From: Pseudomonadota bacterium | Lineage (GTDB): Bacteria; Pseudomonadota; Gammaproteobacteria; Steroidobacterales; Steroidobacteraceae | Reading direction: 5' to 3' | Assembly (NCBI GenBank): GCA_037200975.1 | Contig: JBBCGI010000001.1 | Coordinates: 744,001-808,000, forward strand | DNA length: 64,000 nt | Part shown: in pieces, positions 8,327-19,863 of the stretch | How the letters are laid out: every line of letters starts with the position of its first letter | Numbering within the stretch: position 1 is the stretch's first letter | Notes under the pieces: model-generated | Databases searched by the model: none | What the model was told of the DNA's origin: nothing | Seen by the model: only the letters and a program-made list of their open reading frames with translations | Program-made: the position numbers and the translations under genes

Positions 8327-10075
8327 TTGACTGTCGGATTAACGGACCGGCGCACATGGGCGTCACTGTTTCTTATTGCCGCGGCCCTCTCGGGCTGCGC
8401 CACGCCGCCTATCGACAGCTCGACTGGCAGTCTGCCGCCGGTCGTCGTAGCCGCACCTGAGTCTGCCAGTCAGCCGACGGTCTCCGGCCCCAGCCTGCCT
8501 GCCTCCGCCAGGCGCACGCCTGCCAAGGCGGCCAGCACTGCGGCCCCTGCCCTCGTCGACCTGACCGCTGCCACGGCGCCGATCGAGACGAATGACGCCG
8601 CGATCGAAGCCGAGGAAGCTCTGGCAGTAGAAGGCGGCGCAGCCGATGGCACTCATACCCTCGCTGGCCTCACGCCCGAACAATATCCCGACGTATTCGA
8701 CCGCATCCGCGCGGGCTTCAAGATCGACGACGTCGAGTCGCCGCGCATTGACCAGCAGCTGGCGTTCTACGCCAACAACCCGGATTACCTCGAACGGGTG
8801 TTCGGCCGTGCCGTGCCGTACATGCACCACATCGTCAAGGAAATCGAGTCGCGCGGCATGCCGCTCGAGCTCGCGTTGCTGCCGGTCGTGGAAAGCGCCT
8901 TCGAGCCCTATGCCCAGTCGTGGGTGCGCGCCAACGGCCTGTGGCAGTTCATGCCCGGCACCGGCGAACGGTTCGGTCTCAAGCAGGACTGGTGGTACGA
9001 CGGCCGCCGCGACGTCGTGGCTTCCACGCGCGCCGCGCTCGATTACCTGCAGTACATGCACGATGAATTCTTCGACGACTGGCTGCTGGCCATCGCCGCG
9101 TACAACTGCGGCGAATTCCGCGTGCAGCGCGAGGTGAACGCGAACCGCGCTGCCGGCAAGCCGGTCGATTTCTTCAGCCTGCATCTGCCCGCCGAAACGC
9201 GCGCCTATGTGCCCAAGCTGCTCGCGATGCGCCGCCTGGTCGCGAACCCGGAGGATTACGGCATCGCGTTCAGCCCGATTCCGAACGAGCCGTACTTCGT
9301 GAAAGTGGACACGGGCGGGCAGCTCGATCTCACGCTCGCCGCCGAGCTCGCGGGCATCACGCTCGACGAAGTGTACGAACTGAACCCCGGCTTCCATCGC
9401 TGGGCCACCGATCCGGCCGGCCCGCACTTCCTGCTGCTGCCGCGCGACACCGCCGACGCGTTCCGCCGCAACCTCGAACTACTGAGCCCCGACGAACGCG
9501 TGCGCGTCTCGCTGCACACCGTCAAGAAGGGCGAGTCGGTTGCCACGATCGCGAAGAAGTACAAGACGCAGACCATTGTCGTGCGCGACATGAACAACCT
9601 CGGCACCGAGCCACTCGTGGTCGGCACCGAGCTGCGCGTGCCGACCGCCGTGGTCAATCTGCCGCCCAAGGTCATGCTGGCCGCCGCTCGCGTCGATGGC
9701 TCTGGCGGCCGCTCCGGCCGCCCTGCCGTGCACGTGGTGCGCAGTGGCGATTCGCTGTGGCGTATCGCCAAGCGCCATCGCATGAACGTCGCGACGCTCG
9801 CCCGCATGAATGGCATGGGCACGGGCGACACGCTGCGGGCCGGACAGAAACTGGTTCTCAACCGCAGCGCGCCGCCCAAGACGACTGGCAGTCGTTCGGT
9901 GTCCTCGGGCACCTCGCGTGAAGTCAGCTACAAGGTGCGCAGCGGCGACACGTTGTCGCGCATTGCACAGGTGTTTGGCGTCACGGTGTCCGAACTGGTC
10001 AACTGGAACGGCATCAGCAAACAGGCGACGCTGCGTCCCGGCCAGAAGCTCACGATCAACGTCCGCCGCCGCTGA
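8327..10075 (+). CDS. mltD: Membrane-bound lytic murein transglycosylase D (lipoprotein, 3 LysM)
   Basis: Cleaves the glycan strand of peptidoglycan to 1,6-anhydro-MurNAc products in the periplasm. The 582-residue product has a lipoprotein signal ending LSGCA and a Thr/Ala-rich linker. Next is an SLT catalytic domain (LPVVESAFEPYAQS with the catalytic Glu, GLWQFMPGTGERFGL, LAIAAYNCGEF). Three LysM repeats near the C-terminus begin HTVKKGES, HVVRSGDS and YKVRSGDT. The start is a TTG at 8327 preceded by GGGGGTG. No later ATG would keep the signal peptide. fabI follows 66 bp downstream. Confidence 0.93.
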   Translation: MTVGLTDRRTWASLFLIAAALSGCATPPIDSSTGSLPPVVVAAPESASQPTVSGPSLPASARRTPAKAASTAAPALVDLTAATAPIETNDAAIEAEEALAVEGGAADGTHTLAGLTPEQYPDVFDRIRAGFKIDDVESPRIDQQLAFYANNPDYLERVFGRAVPYMHHIVKEIESRGMPLELALLPVVESAFEPYAQSWVRANGLWQFMPGTGERFGLKQDWWYDGRRDVVASTRAALDYLQYMHDEFFDDWLLAIAAYNCGEFRVQREVNANRAAGKPVDFFSLHLPAETRAYVPKLLAMRRLVANPEDYGIAFSPIPNEPYFVKVDTGGQLDLTLAAELAGITLDEVYELNPGFHRWATDPAGPHFLLLPRDTADAFRRNLELLSPDERVRVSLHTVKKGESVATIAKKYKTQTIVVRDMNNLGTEPLVVGTELRVPTAVVNLPPKVMLAAARVDGSGGRSGRPAVHVVRSGDSLWRIAKRHRMNVATLARMNGMGTGDTLRAGQKLVLNRSAPPKTTGSRSVSSGTSREVSYKVRSGDTLSRIAQVFGVTVSELVNWNGISKQATLRPGQKLTINVRRR

Positions 10076-10141
10076 TTTTCCTCTGCGCGGTTGAAGCTGG
10101 CAGAATGCCGGCCTCTCAATCGTTGGCAACAGGGGAAACAC

Positions 10142-10939
10142 ATGGGGTTCATGAACGGAAAACGCGCGCTGATCGTAGGCGTAGCGTCCGATCGTTCCAT
10201 CGCCTGGGGTATCGCGCAGGCGATGCACGCGCAGGGCGCGGAACTCGCGTTCACCTATGTCAACGAGAAGTTCAAGGAGCGCGTCGCGCCCCTCGCCGAG
10301 TCGCTGGGCTCGAAACTCGTGCTGCCGCTCGACGTCACCAACGACGCCGAGATCGAATCCACCTTCGCCGCCATCAAACAAGCCTGGGGTTCGCTCGACA
10401 TCGTCGTGCATGCGGTCGCCTACGCCCCGCGGGAGGCGCTGGCCGGCGGCTTCGTCGAAAGCACCTCGCGCGAGGCCTTCCGGGTCGCGCACGATGTCTC
10501 GAGCTACAGCCTCACCGCTCTCGCACGCGCCGCCAAGCCGCTCATGGCAGGCCGCGCTGGCGCCATCGTGACGCTGTCGTACCTCGGCGCCGTGAAATCG
10601 ATCCCGAGCTACAACGTCATGGGCCTCGCCAAAGCCAGCCTCGAGGCCAACGTGCGGTTTCTCGCCGCGGACCTGGGTGCGCACAACATCCGCGTCAACG
10701 GCATCTCCGCCGGCCCCATCAAGACGCTCGCGGCTGCGGGTATCGCCGGATTCCGCAAGATGCTGGGCCGCGTGGCCGATGTCGCGCCACTGCGGCGCAA
10801 CGTCACGCTCGAAGACGTGGGCAACGCTGCGGCGTTCCTGTGCTCCGATCTGGCCAACGGAATCACCGGGGAGATTCTCTATGTCGATGGTGGGTTCTCC
10901 ACGGTCGGAATGAGTTTTCCCGTGGAGGCTGAGGGCTGA
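10142..10939 (+). CDS. fabI: Enoyl-ACP reductase [NADH], FabI type
   Basis: Catalyses the last reduction step of fatty-acid elongation in the cytoplasm; this family is the triclosan target. The 265-residue protein has the FabI nucleotide signature [13 protein letters not shown] and the Tyr-x6-Lys active site in [26 protein letters not shown] and the C-terminal [15 protein letters not shown] follow. ATG 10142 has AGGGGA seven bases upstream. A longer in-frame start at 10091 lacks a ribosome site and adds unconserved residues. Confidence 0.96.
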   Translation: MGFMNGKRALIVGVASDRSIAWGIAQAMHAQGAELAFTYVNEKFKERVAPLAESLGSKLVLPLDVTNDAEIESTFAAIKQAWGSLDIVVHAVAYAPREALAGGFVESTSREAFRVAHDVSSYSLTALARAAKPLMAGRAGAIVTLSYLGAVKSIPSYNVMGLAKASLEANVRFLAADLGAHNIRVNGISAGPIKTLAAAGIAGFRKMLGRVADVAPLRRNVTLEDVGNAAAFLCSDLANGITGEILYVDGGFSTVGMSFPVEAEG

Positions 10940-10954
10940 GGTCTTCAGTTACCC

Positions 10955-11151
10955 GCGAGCGGGTGGCGAGGTGGAATGCTTCGCTGGCGCTCAAGGGAGC
11001 ACGCCCTTCGGGTTCCCGAAACCCGGGCTACGAAAAGCTACATTTTCTGAATTGGTTGCGCTGAGGGGCACTAGGGGCTTTTCGCTTCACGCCCGGGTTT
11101 CGGCGTGCTCCATTCGCGCCAGCGAAGCATTCCACCTCGCCACCCGCTCGC
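10955..11151. repeat. 133-bp repeat, copy 1, with 36-bp perfect inverted arms
   Basis: Core 10987-11119 matches, in reverse orientation, the core of copy 2 at 11331-11463 with roughly 10% differences. The core ends are themselves inverted: GCGCTCAAGGGAGC at one end, and at the other a sequence whose complement is GCGCGAATGGAGC. Outside the core, 10955-10990 and 11116-11151 are exact 36-nt reverse complements. These arms are not shared with copy 2. It lies between the convergent fabI and gltP-like genes. It resembles a MITE or REP-type element with no coding capacity. Confidence 0.85.
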
Positions 11152-11305
11152 ACGTCGCAGTACCCCACCGCCCTCCACCCACCGTTGTGCTATTCGGACA
11201 GGATCACATCGGCTTGGCGAATACGCACGATCAATGGCTCCGGGGGCCAACAGCAGAGCGAAGGCGAACGGCGGCGTTACAAGAAGCGGTTGCAGGGCGG
11301 TTCTT
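11152..11305. other. Spacer between the two repeat copies, no gene
   Basis: This is the 154-bp middle of the gene-free stretch 10940-11514. I see no supported reading frame, RNA gene or terminator in it. It is slightly less GC-rich than the flanking genes. Confidence 0.6.
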
Positions 11306-11488
11306 AGGCGCGCATCCCGCAGCCTCGTCAGCGCGAATGGAGCGCGCCGAAATCGGGGCGTTAAGCGAAAAGCCCCTAGTGCACATCCGCGCAACCAATT
11401 CTGAAAATGTAGCTTTTCGTAGCCCTGATTTCGGGAACCCGAAGGGCGCGCTCCCTTGAGCGCTGACGAGGCTGCGGGATGCGCGCCT
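11306..11488. repeat. 133-bp repeat, copy 2 (inverted), with 29-bp perfect arms
   Basis: The core 11331-11463 is the reverse complement of copy 1 with scattered substitutions. For example, the central words TTTTCGTAGC, AACCAATT and AGCCCCTAGTGC are shared. Its outer arms 11306-11334 and 11460-11488 are exact 29-nt reverse complements (inner half GCCTCGTCAGCGC) and differ from the arms of copy 1. It ends 26 bp before the stop of the gltP-like gene. Confidence 0.85.
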
Positions 11489-11514
11489 CTTATCCGCTCT
11501 CCAACCTCTTCTTT

Positions 11515-12819
11515 CTATCCCGCGACCTTTACCGGATCAGCCAACACAGCCGTCTCGCCTTCGAGGCGCGCCACGATTACGGCGCAACACGCGTCCGCCA
11601 GCACGTTGATGGCCGTGCGGCACATGTCGAGGATGCGATCGAACACCAGCAGTACGCCGATCGCTTCGGCTGGCAATCCCACCGCGGCAAGGATGATGGC
11701 AATGCCGACCAGTGACGCGGCCGGAATGCCCGCGATTCCCATGGAGGTGATCAGCGCGAGCACCACGACGGTGAACTGCGTCGTGAAGGAAAGATGCAGC
11801 CCGTAGGCCTGCGCGATGAACATCGCGGCGGCGCATTCGTACAATGCGCTGCCGGCGTGATTCACGGAGGCGCCGAGCGGCATCACGAATCCGGCGATGC
11901 GCTCGGAGACCTTCGCGTTGCGTTCGAGGCATTGCAGCGACAGGGGCAGCGTCGCGGACGACGAGGCGGTCGAAAACGCAGTCAACAGCGCCGGCGCCAT
12001 CGCCGGATAGAGGCGCCACGGATTCACTCGCGCGACGACGGCCATCAGGATCGGCAGAGCGACGAAACCGTACAGCGCGAGTCCCGCAACGACGCAGCCG
12101 GCGAACAACAAGAGCGGCCCGGCACCCTCGAAGCCCGATATGGCGACCACCTTCGCGATCAGCGCGAATACACCGATGGGCGCGAGCGTCATGACCCATC
12201 CGGTCATGCGCATCATGATCTGAAAAATGCCCTGCCAGAATCCGAGCACCGTCCCGCGGTGCGGCTGCTCGATACGCGCCAGGAAAAAGCCGAACAACAC
12301 TCCGAAGAACACCAGCGCGAGTAGTTTGGTATTGGCCGCGGCCTCGACGATGTTCGGCGGCACGACGCCCTTGATCGTGTCGAGGATGCTGGTTTCGGCG
12401 CGGTGTTTGACGCCCTCGGTGACCTCCGCGGCGTCGGCGGTCAGCGCCAGCAGGTGGCGCGCCGGTTGTCCGTCCTTGACGCCCGGCTCGACGAGGTTCA
12501 CCAGCAGCAGCGCGATGAGCACCGCGAGCAGCGTCGTGATGACGTAGAAACCGAGCGTCTTGCCGCCGAGCCTGCCGAGGTCCGGGCCGCTGCCGAGACC
12601 CGCGACGCCGGTGATCACCGACGCGAGGATGAGCGGCACGATCAGCATCTTGAGCAGGTTGAGGAACAACGTGCCGACCAGATCGAGCGCCGGCAGTAGT
12701 TTGATCGAACCGATGGCGCCGTCGGCGCCGAGCAGCCAGCCGGCAAACCCGCCGGCGACCATGGCGATCAGGATGGGGACGATGGGGGCTGACTTCGAAT
12801 CCGTTCCCGCCGCTCCCAT
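11515..12819 (-). CDS. Dicarboxylate/amino acid:cation symporter (DAACS, GltP-like)
   Basis: This 434-residue inner-membrane carrier has about eight hydrophobic segments and two re-entrant loops. Family landmarks are STASSSATLPLSLQCLE (hairpin 1 tip), ITSMGIAGIPAASLVG (hairpin 2) and DRILDMCRTAINVLAD in the last helix. The usual NMDGT motif of helix 7 is replaced by NHAGS in MPLGASVNHAGSALYE. The lost Asp is a sodium ligand in archaeal homologues, so ion coupling may differ. The gene starts 6 bp after the ppiD stop and is probably co-transcribed with it. The substrate (glutamate, aspartate or a dicarboxylate) is undetermined. Confidence 0.88.
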   Translation of the reverse strand: MGAAGTDSKSAPIVPILIAMVAGGFAGWLLGADGAIGSIKLLPALDLVGTLFLNLLKMLIVPLILASVITGVAGLGSGPDLGRLGGKTLGFYVITTLLAVLIALLLVNLVEPGVKDGQPARHLLALTADAAEVTEGVKHRAETSILDTIKGVVPPNIVEAAANTKLLALVFFGVLFGFFLARIEQPHRGTVLGFWQGIFQIMMRMTGWVMTLAPIGVFALIAKVVAISGFEGAGPLLLFAGCVVAGLALYGFVALPILMAVVARVNPWRLYPAMAPALLTAFSTASSSATLPLSLQCLERNAKVSERIAGFVMPLGASVNHAGSALYECAAAMFIAQAYGLHLSFTTQFTVVVLALITSMGIAGIPAASLVGIAIILAAVGLPAEAIGVLLVFDRILDMCRTAINVLADACCAVIVARLEGETAVLADPVKVAG

Positions 12820-12825
12820 GAATGC

Positions 12826-14727
12826 CTACTCGAACACGCCGGGGTTTTTGACGATCTTGGCTTTGCGCTTGGCCTCGTTGATGTACGCGGCCACATCGCC
12901 CTGCGCCGAGCGCTCGACCAGCGCTGCGTTCTGCTGCTGCACCAGCTGCGGATTCGCGCTCGTGTCGGCGACGCGCGAACGCGTCACGATGAACACGGCC
13001 GAACCATTCTCGATCGAAGCGGATTTCACGACCGCCTTTGCGTCCGGACGCGGCGCCTCGAAGATCGCCGTGCGCAGCGCAGCGGGGATCGATGGATCGC
13101 CGCGGCTCACGAAACGCGCGGGCTCGGCGGTGACACCCCAGCCTTTGGCCAGTGCATCGAGCTTGTCGCCACCTTCGAGTTTCGGGATGGCCGCTTCGGC
13201 GGCCGCCTTCGCCGCCGCTGCCCCGCGTTCCTGCTTGAGCAGCGCAACGATGTCATTACGCACCACCGCGAGCGGTTTCACTTCGGCCTTGTGATGCGCA
13301 GTGACCTTCACGAGCACCAGCCGGTCCTCGCCGATCGCGAGCGGCCCGCCGATCTTGCCCTGGTTGAGCGTCGCATCGCTGAATACGAGCTGCTGCAGCT
13401 CCATGCCCGAACCGAGTGGCTCCGCGCCGCCGCCGCGCAGGAATTCGGGAATCGTGCCGCGCGTCAGGCCGAGATCCTTCGCGAGTCTGTCGAGATCCTT
13501 CTCACCCTTCTCGATCGCGGAATTCATCTGCTCCTGGCGCTCGCCGAACAGTTCCGCCGCGTGTTGCTGGCGATACTGCGAATCGAGCTCGGCGCGCACG
13601 TCGGCGAACGGCTTCTGCTGACCGGCTTCGATTTCCTCGAGCTTGATCAGGTGGTACCCGAACTGCGATTTCACCGGGCCCGCGATTTCGCCGACCTTCA
13701 TCGAGAACAAAGTATCGCCGAACGGGCCGGGAAACTGCTTCTGCTCGACGAAGCCGAGCTCGCCGCCGTCTTTGGCGGTGATGTCGGTGGAATATTGCTT
13801 CGCCAGTTCCGCGAAATCCTTGCCGGCGCGCGCCTCGGCCAGGACCGATTCGGCTTTCTTGAGCGCGCCCGCGTCGTCGTCGCCGTTCACCGGGATGAGG
13901 ATGTGCCGCGTGCGGCGACGTTCGTCGAGCACGTAGTTAGTCTTGTTCTCGTCGTACATGAGCTGCAGGTCGGCCTCGGTGGGCGTCACCAGCGCGGCGA
14001 CCTGTTCGAGACGCAGCTCGGCGTATTCGAGCGCCACCGACTCGGCGGTCATGAAACGATCGCCGTTCTTGTCGTAGTACGCCTGGATCGCGGCATCGTC
14101 GATCGGCCCGTTGCCGGCGAACTGGTCGGCTGGCAACAAAGCGAACTGCACTTCGCGCTCTTCGTTCTCGAGGTTGTACAGGCGCTGCTGCTCGGCCCTG
14201 GTCAGGAAATAGGAAGCGCCGAGACCCTGCTGCAATTGATTGATCAGCAGCTGCGAACGCGTCTGGTCGAATACTTCGCGTTCGGTGATGCCGTTCTGCT
14301 GCAGGGCGATGCGCGCCTGCATCGGGTCGTACTTGCCGTCCGGACCCTTGAACGACGGGATGTTCTGGAACTCCGCGAGCACCTTCGACTGGTTGACCGC
14401 GTAGTGGCCGTCTTTCAGCCGGTTTTCGACGATCTTCTTGAGCACCAGATTGTCGAGAATGCTTTCCTGCATTTTCGCCTTCTGGTCGGCCGGGATATCG
14501 GTACCGAGCTGCTGCGACCAGCGCGCCTCGGTTTCCTGCCACGCCTTGGTGGCGTCCTGGACGGAAATGGCTTCGCCATCGACGGTTGCCGCATCTCTTG
14601 CGCCAGTGCCGTTGAAATCGAGCGAGTTGGACCCGCCCCAGAACGTGAAGATCAGTGCAATCGGAGCCAGCGCGAACCACGCCAGCCACTTGCGGCCATG
14701 GAGGCCATCACGGATACGCTGCAGCAT
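12826..14727 (-). CDS. ppiD: Periplasmic folding chaperone / peptidyl-prolyl isomerase PpiD
   Basis: An inner-membrane-anchored periplasmic chaperone assisting outer-membrane and exported protein folding. The 633-residue product has an N-terminal anchor (WLAWFALAPIALIFTFWGG) and a SurA-like N-domain. A parvulin domain at about 265-365 (RRTRHILIP, KDGGELGFVEQ, SQFGYHLIKLEEI) is followed by a C-terminal chaperone region. It follows lon in the classical lon-(hupB)-ppiD order, but hupB is absent and two tRNA genes occupy the gap. The gltP-like gene is 6 bp downstream. Confidence 0.94.
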   Translation of the reverse strand: MLQRIRDGLHGRKWLAWFALAPIALIFTFWGGSNSLDFNGTGARDAATVDGEAISVQDATKAWQETEARWSQQLGTDIPADQKAKMQESILDNLVLKKIVENRLKDGHYAVNQSKVLAEFQNIPSFKGPDGKYDPMQARIALQQNGITEREVFDQTRSQLLINQLQQGLGASYFLTRAEQQRLYNLENEEREVQFALLPADQFAGNGPIDDAAIQAYYDKNGDRFMTAESVALEYAELRLEQVAALVTPTEADLQLMYDENKTNYVLDERRRTRHILIPVNGDDDAGALKKAESVLAEARAGKDFAELAKQYSTDITAKDGGELGFVEQKQFPGPFGDTLFSMKVGEIAGPVKSQFGYHLIKLEEIEAGQQKPFADVRAELDSQYRQQHAAELFGERQEQMNSAIEKGEKDLDRLAKDLGLTRGTIPEFLRGGGAEPLGSGMELQQLVFSDATLNQGKIGGPLAIGEDRLVLVKVTAHHKAEVKPLAVVRNDIVALLKQERGAAAAKAAAEAAIPKLEGGDKLDALAKGWGVTAEPARFVSRGDPSIPAALRTAIFEAPRPDAKAVVKSASIENGSAVFIVTRSRVADTSANPQLVQQQNAALVERSAQGDVAAYINEAKRKAKIVKNPGVFE

Positions 14728-14757
14728 TCCTCGTCCTAGATATCGGCCTACAAAGAT

Positions 14758-14834
14758 TGGCGGAGCGGACGGGACTCGAACCCGCGACCCCCGGCGTGAC
14801 AGGCCGGTATTCTAACCAACTGAACTACCGCTCC
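14758..14834 (-). tRNA. tRNA-Asp (GTC)
   Basis: This is a 77-nt cloverleaf with encoded CCA. The acceptor is GGAGCGG, the D-arm contains AGTTCAGTTGG, the anticodon loop is CTGTCAC (GTC) and the T-arm has GGTTCGAGTCC. It lies between ppiD and tRNA-Val on the same strand. Confidence 0.96.
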
Positions 14835-14840
14835 AATTTT

Positions 14841-14915
14841 TGGTGGGTGCTGAGGGTTTCGAACCCCCGACCCTCGCCTTGTAAGGGCGATGCTCTACCG
14901 CTGAGCTAAGCACCC
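14841..14915 (-). tRNA. tRNA-Val (TAC)
   Basis: This is a 75-nt cloverleaf with encoded CCA. The acceptor is GGGTGCT, the anticodon loop CTTACAA gives anticodon TAC, and the T-arm has GGTTCGAAACC. It is six bases upstream of tRNA-Asp and probably in the same transcript. Confidence 0.96.
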
Positions 14916-14998
14916 ATCAGGCCGCCCGCGAAAGGCCGCGCAGTCTATCGGATCACCTGTGGGTACGGAAGATACCGCGACGACTTCTTCACCGGCAT

Positions 14999-15030
14999 AA
15001 AAAAAGCCCCCGGTGGATCGCACCGGGGGC
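14999..15030 (-). terminator. Intrinsic terminator of lon
   Basis: On the minus strand a 10-bp GC-rich stem (GCCCCCGGTG paired with CACCGGGGGC, 5-nt loop) is followed directly by seven T residues. It starts 33 bp after the lon stop, so it ends the lon transcript before the tRNA genes. Confidence 0.93.
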
Positions 15031-15062
15031 CTGCATGCCTGCTTTTCAGTTAAATCCGCTGC

Positions 15063-17540
<2,478 letters not shown>

Positions 17541-17616
17541 GCGGGCGGGCCCTCACCAGACCGGCATGCCGCGAAATGCAGCGCCGACGCTGGATTTAGT
17601 CAAAGTGTAGCGCGGG

Positions 17617-17644
17617 AAATGGGGCTGCAATGCAGCGATTCAAC
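17617..17644 (-). promoter_or_regulatory. Heat-shock (sigma-32-like) promoter of lon
   Basis: On the minus strand GTTGAA (17639-17644) is followed after 14 nt by CCCCATTT (17617-17624). The E. coli sigma-32 consensus is CTTGAA, 11-16 nt, CCCCATNT, so the -10 part is a full match and the -35 matches five of six. It lies 77-104 bp before the lon start, as expected for a heat-shock protease. Confidence 0.75.
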
Positions 17645-17709
17645 GCACGCGTCACAGTTCTCTGTCAGACGGGTCAGCACTCGCCGCAAACAAACGCGGC
17701 GAAGCGGGC

Positions 17710-19029
17710 TCAACTGAGGCCCGACCCCGAGACACGCCGTGGCGCATTGTCTTCGCTCGGGGCCGTGTCGGACTTGTACACCACGTAGGGCTGCTGGTGC
17801 CCTTCGATGACGGAGTCGTCGACCACGACCTTCGAGACGTTCTTCAACCCCGGCAGCTCGTACATCGTCTCGAGCAACACGTTCTCGAGAATCGTCCGCA
17901 GACCGCGCGCACCGGTCTTGCGCTGCATCGCCTTCTTCGCGACGGCGCTCAGCGCCTCATCGCGGAATTCGAGTTCCGCGCCTTCCATGTCGAACAGGCG
18001 GCGGTACTGCTTGGTCAGTGCGTTCTTGGGCTCGGTCAGGATCGAGATCAACGCGCGCTCATCCAGCTCTTCGAGCGTCGCCACCACCGGCAGTCGGCCC
18101 ACGAACTCCGGGATGAGGCCGTACTTGATGAGATCTTCCGGCTCGACTTCTTTAAAGATGTCTGTGCCATGCGGACGCGTGCTGACGTCGCGCACCTCGG
18201 AAGTGAAGCCGATGCCACCCTTCTGCGTGCGGTTCAGCACGATCTTCTCGAGGCCGGCGAATGCGCCACCGCAGATGAAGAGGATGTTCGAAGTATCGAC
18301 CTGGAGGAATTCCTGCTGCGGATGTTTGCGCCCGCCCTGCGGCGGCACCGAGGCGATCGTGCCTTCGATAAGCTTGAGCAGTGCCTGCTGCACGCCTTCG
18401 CCGGACACGTCACGCGTGATCGACGGGTTGTCCGACTTGCGCGAGATCTTGTCGATTTCGTCGATGTAGACGATGCCGGTCTGCGCCTTCTCGACGTCGT
18501 AGTCGCACTTCTGCAGCAGCTTCTGGATGATGTTCTCGACGTCCTCGCCGACGTAACCGGCTTCGGTCAGCGTCGTGGCGTCGGCGATCGTGAACGGCAC
18601 GTTGAGCAGCCGCGCCAATGTCTCGGCGAGCAACGTCTTGCCGCAGCCTGTGGGGCCGATCAGCAGGATGTTGCTCTTGGAAATCTCGACGTCGTCCTTG
18701 CCACGTCCGGCGGTACCGCCGCGCGTCTGCAGACGCTTGTAGTGGTTGTAGACGGCGACTGACAGGGTCTTCTTCGCGCGCTCCTGCCCGATGACGTATT
18801 CGTCGAGAACTTTCTTGATCTCGGACGGCTTCGGTAGTTTGTCGCGGGCGCGCTCGGCGCGGTCTTCCAGCTCTTCACGAATGATGTCGTTGCAGAGCTC
18901 GACGCATTCGTCGCAAACAAATACCGACGGACCGGCGATCAGCTTACGAACTTCGTGCTGACTCTTGCCGCAGAAGGAGCAGTACAACAACTTGCCGTCG
19001 TCATGCCGTCCGCGAGTGTCCTCGGTCAT
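17710..19029 (-). CDS. clpX: ClpX, ATPase subunit of ClpXP protease
   Basis: Unfolds tagged substrates and feeds them to ClpP. The 439-residue protein begins [13 protein letters not shown]. It has the N-terminal zinc finger (CSFCGKS and CDECVELC), Walker [13 protein letters not shown], Walker [11 protein letters not shown], the ClpP-docking loop segment IGFTSEV and sensor motif [13 protein letters not shown] start at ATG 19027-19029 because the family N-terminus is there. An in-frame extension upstream adds unconserved residues. The 175 bp to clpP include the AT-rich word TATATAGAT on the minus strand, a possible -10 for separate expression. Confidence 0.96.
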   Translation of the reverse strand: MTEDTRGRHDDGKLLYCSFCGKSQHEVRKLIAGPSVFVCDECVELCNDIIREELEDRAERARDKLPKPSEIKKVLDEYVIGQERAKKTLSVAVYNHYKRLQTRGGTAGRGKDDVEISKSNILLIGPTGCGKTLLAETLARLLNVPFTIADATTLTEAGYVGEDVENIIQKLLQKCDYDVEKAQTGIVYIDEIDKISRKSDNPSITRDVSGEGVQQALLKLIEGTIASVPPQGGRKHPQQEFLQVDTSNILFICGGAFAGLEKIVLNRTQKGGIGFTSEVRDVSTRPHGTDIFKEVEPEDLIKYGLIPEFVGRLPVVATLEELDERALISILTEPKNALTKQYRRLFDMEGAELEFRDEALSAVAKKAMQRKTGARGLRTILENVLLETMYELPGLKNVSKVVVDDSVIEGHQQPYVVYKSDTAPSEDNAPRRVSGSGLS

Positions 19030-19204
19030 CGTCGCTCCGTGTGGCGCGGATGGGCGCGTGCCCACCTGCTTTGGGAATCTATATATCACGGCGTCCGCGC
19101 ATAACCCAAGGGGCATGCAAGCGGAAGCCGTTGTTTATACGGGATTTGTCGAGAACTGCGAGTGGCTTCGCAGTGCCGGCCGTTTGGCGCCGGCGGGTAT
19201 TGAA

Positions 19205-19831
19205 CTAAGCCGGAGTTACCGCAGTCGGAGGCGCAATTCGCTTGTCCAGCAGCTTATCGATGAGCCCGTAGGCGATGGCCTCGGTCGGGCTCATGAAATT
19301 GTCTCGTTCCGAATCCAGCGCGATCTTTTCGACCGTCTGGCCAGTGTGTTTGGCAAGGATTTCGTTCAATCGCACGCGGATCTTGAGGATTTCCTGCGCC
19401 TGGATGTGAATGTCGCTGGCCTGGCCCTGATAGCCGCCCGACGGCTGATGAATCATGCCGCGGGAGTTCGGCAGCATGAAGCGCTTGCCCTTGGCCCCGC
19501 CGGCCAGCAACACGGCGCCCATGGAGGCGGCCATTCCGATGCAGATGGTGCTCACGTCCGGCTTGATGAATTGCATCGTGTCGTAGATCGCGAGCCCCGC
19601 GCTCACCGACCCGCCGGGCGAATTGATGTACAGGGCGATGTCCTTGTCGGGATTCTCGGACTCGAGGAACAGCAGCTGCGCCACGATGACGTTGGCCATG
19701 TAGTCCTCGACCGGCCCCACGGCGAACACGACGCGTTCCTTGAGCAGGCGCGAGTAAATATCGTACGACCGTTCGCCGCGGGCGGTTTGCTCCACGACAA
19801 TCGGTACCAGGTTCAATGCGCGCTCGTTCAT
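19205..19831 (-). CDS. clpP: ClpP, proteolytic subunit of ClpXP
   Basis: A serine protease forming the tetradecameric barrel. The 208-residue protein has the catalytic Ser in [11 protein letters not shown], His in [10 protein letters not shown] and Asp in [12 protein letters not shown]. It also has the oxyanion stretch [17 protein letters not shown]. The N-terminus [15 protein letters not shown] fits mature ClpP after short propeptide removal. It is 32 bp downstream of tig and 175 bp upstream of clpX, the usual order. Confidence 0.97.
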   Translation of the reverse strand: MNERALNLVPIVVEQTARGERSYDIYSRLLKERVVFAVGPVEDYMANVIVAQLLFLESENPDKDIALYINSPGGSVSAGLAIYDTMQFIKPDVSTICIGMAASMGAVLLAGGAKGKRFMLPNSRGMIHQPSGGYQGQASDIHIQAQEILKIRVRLNEILAKHTGQTVEKIALDSERDNFMSPTEAIAYGLIDKLLDKRIAPPTAVTPA

Positions 19832-19863
19832 CGAAACACTCCTCTATGCAATCGTCCGCGGCT

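Noticed and set aside
10971-11459. Open frame of 162 codons between fabI and the gltP-like gene
   Set aside because: It lies inside the two inverted repeat copies. Its predicted product is low-complexity with no domain, and the frame exists on several strands because of the palindromic sequence.
19174-19197. GC-rich inverted repeat after clpP as an intrinsic terminator
   Set aside because: The stem is imperfect and no T-run follows in the direction of clpP transcription.
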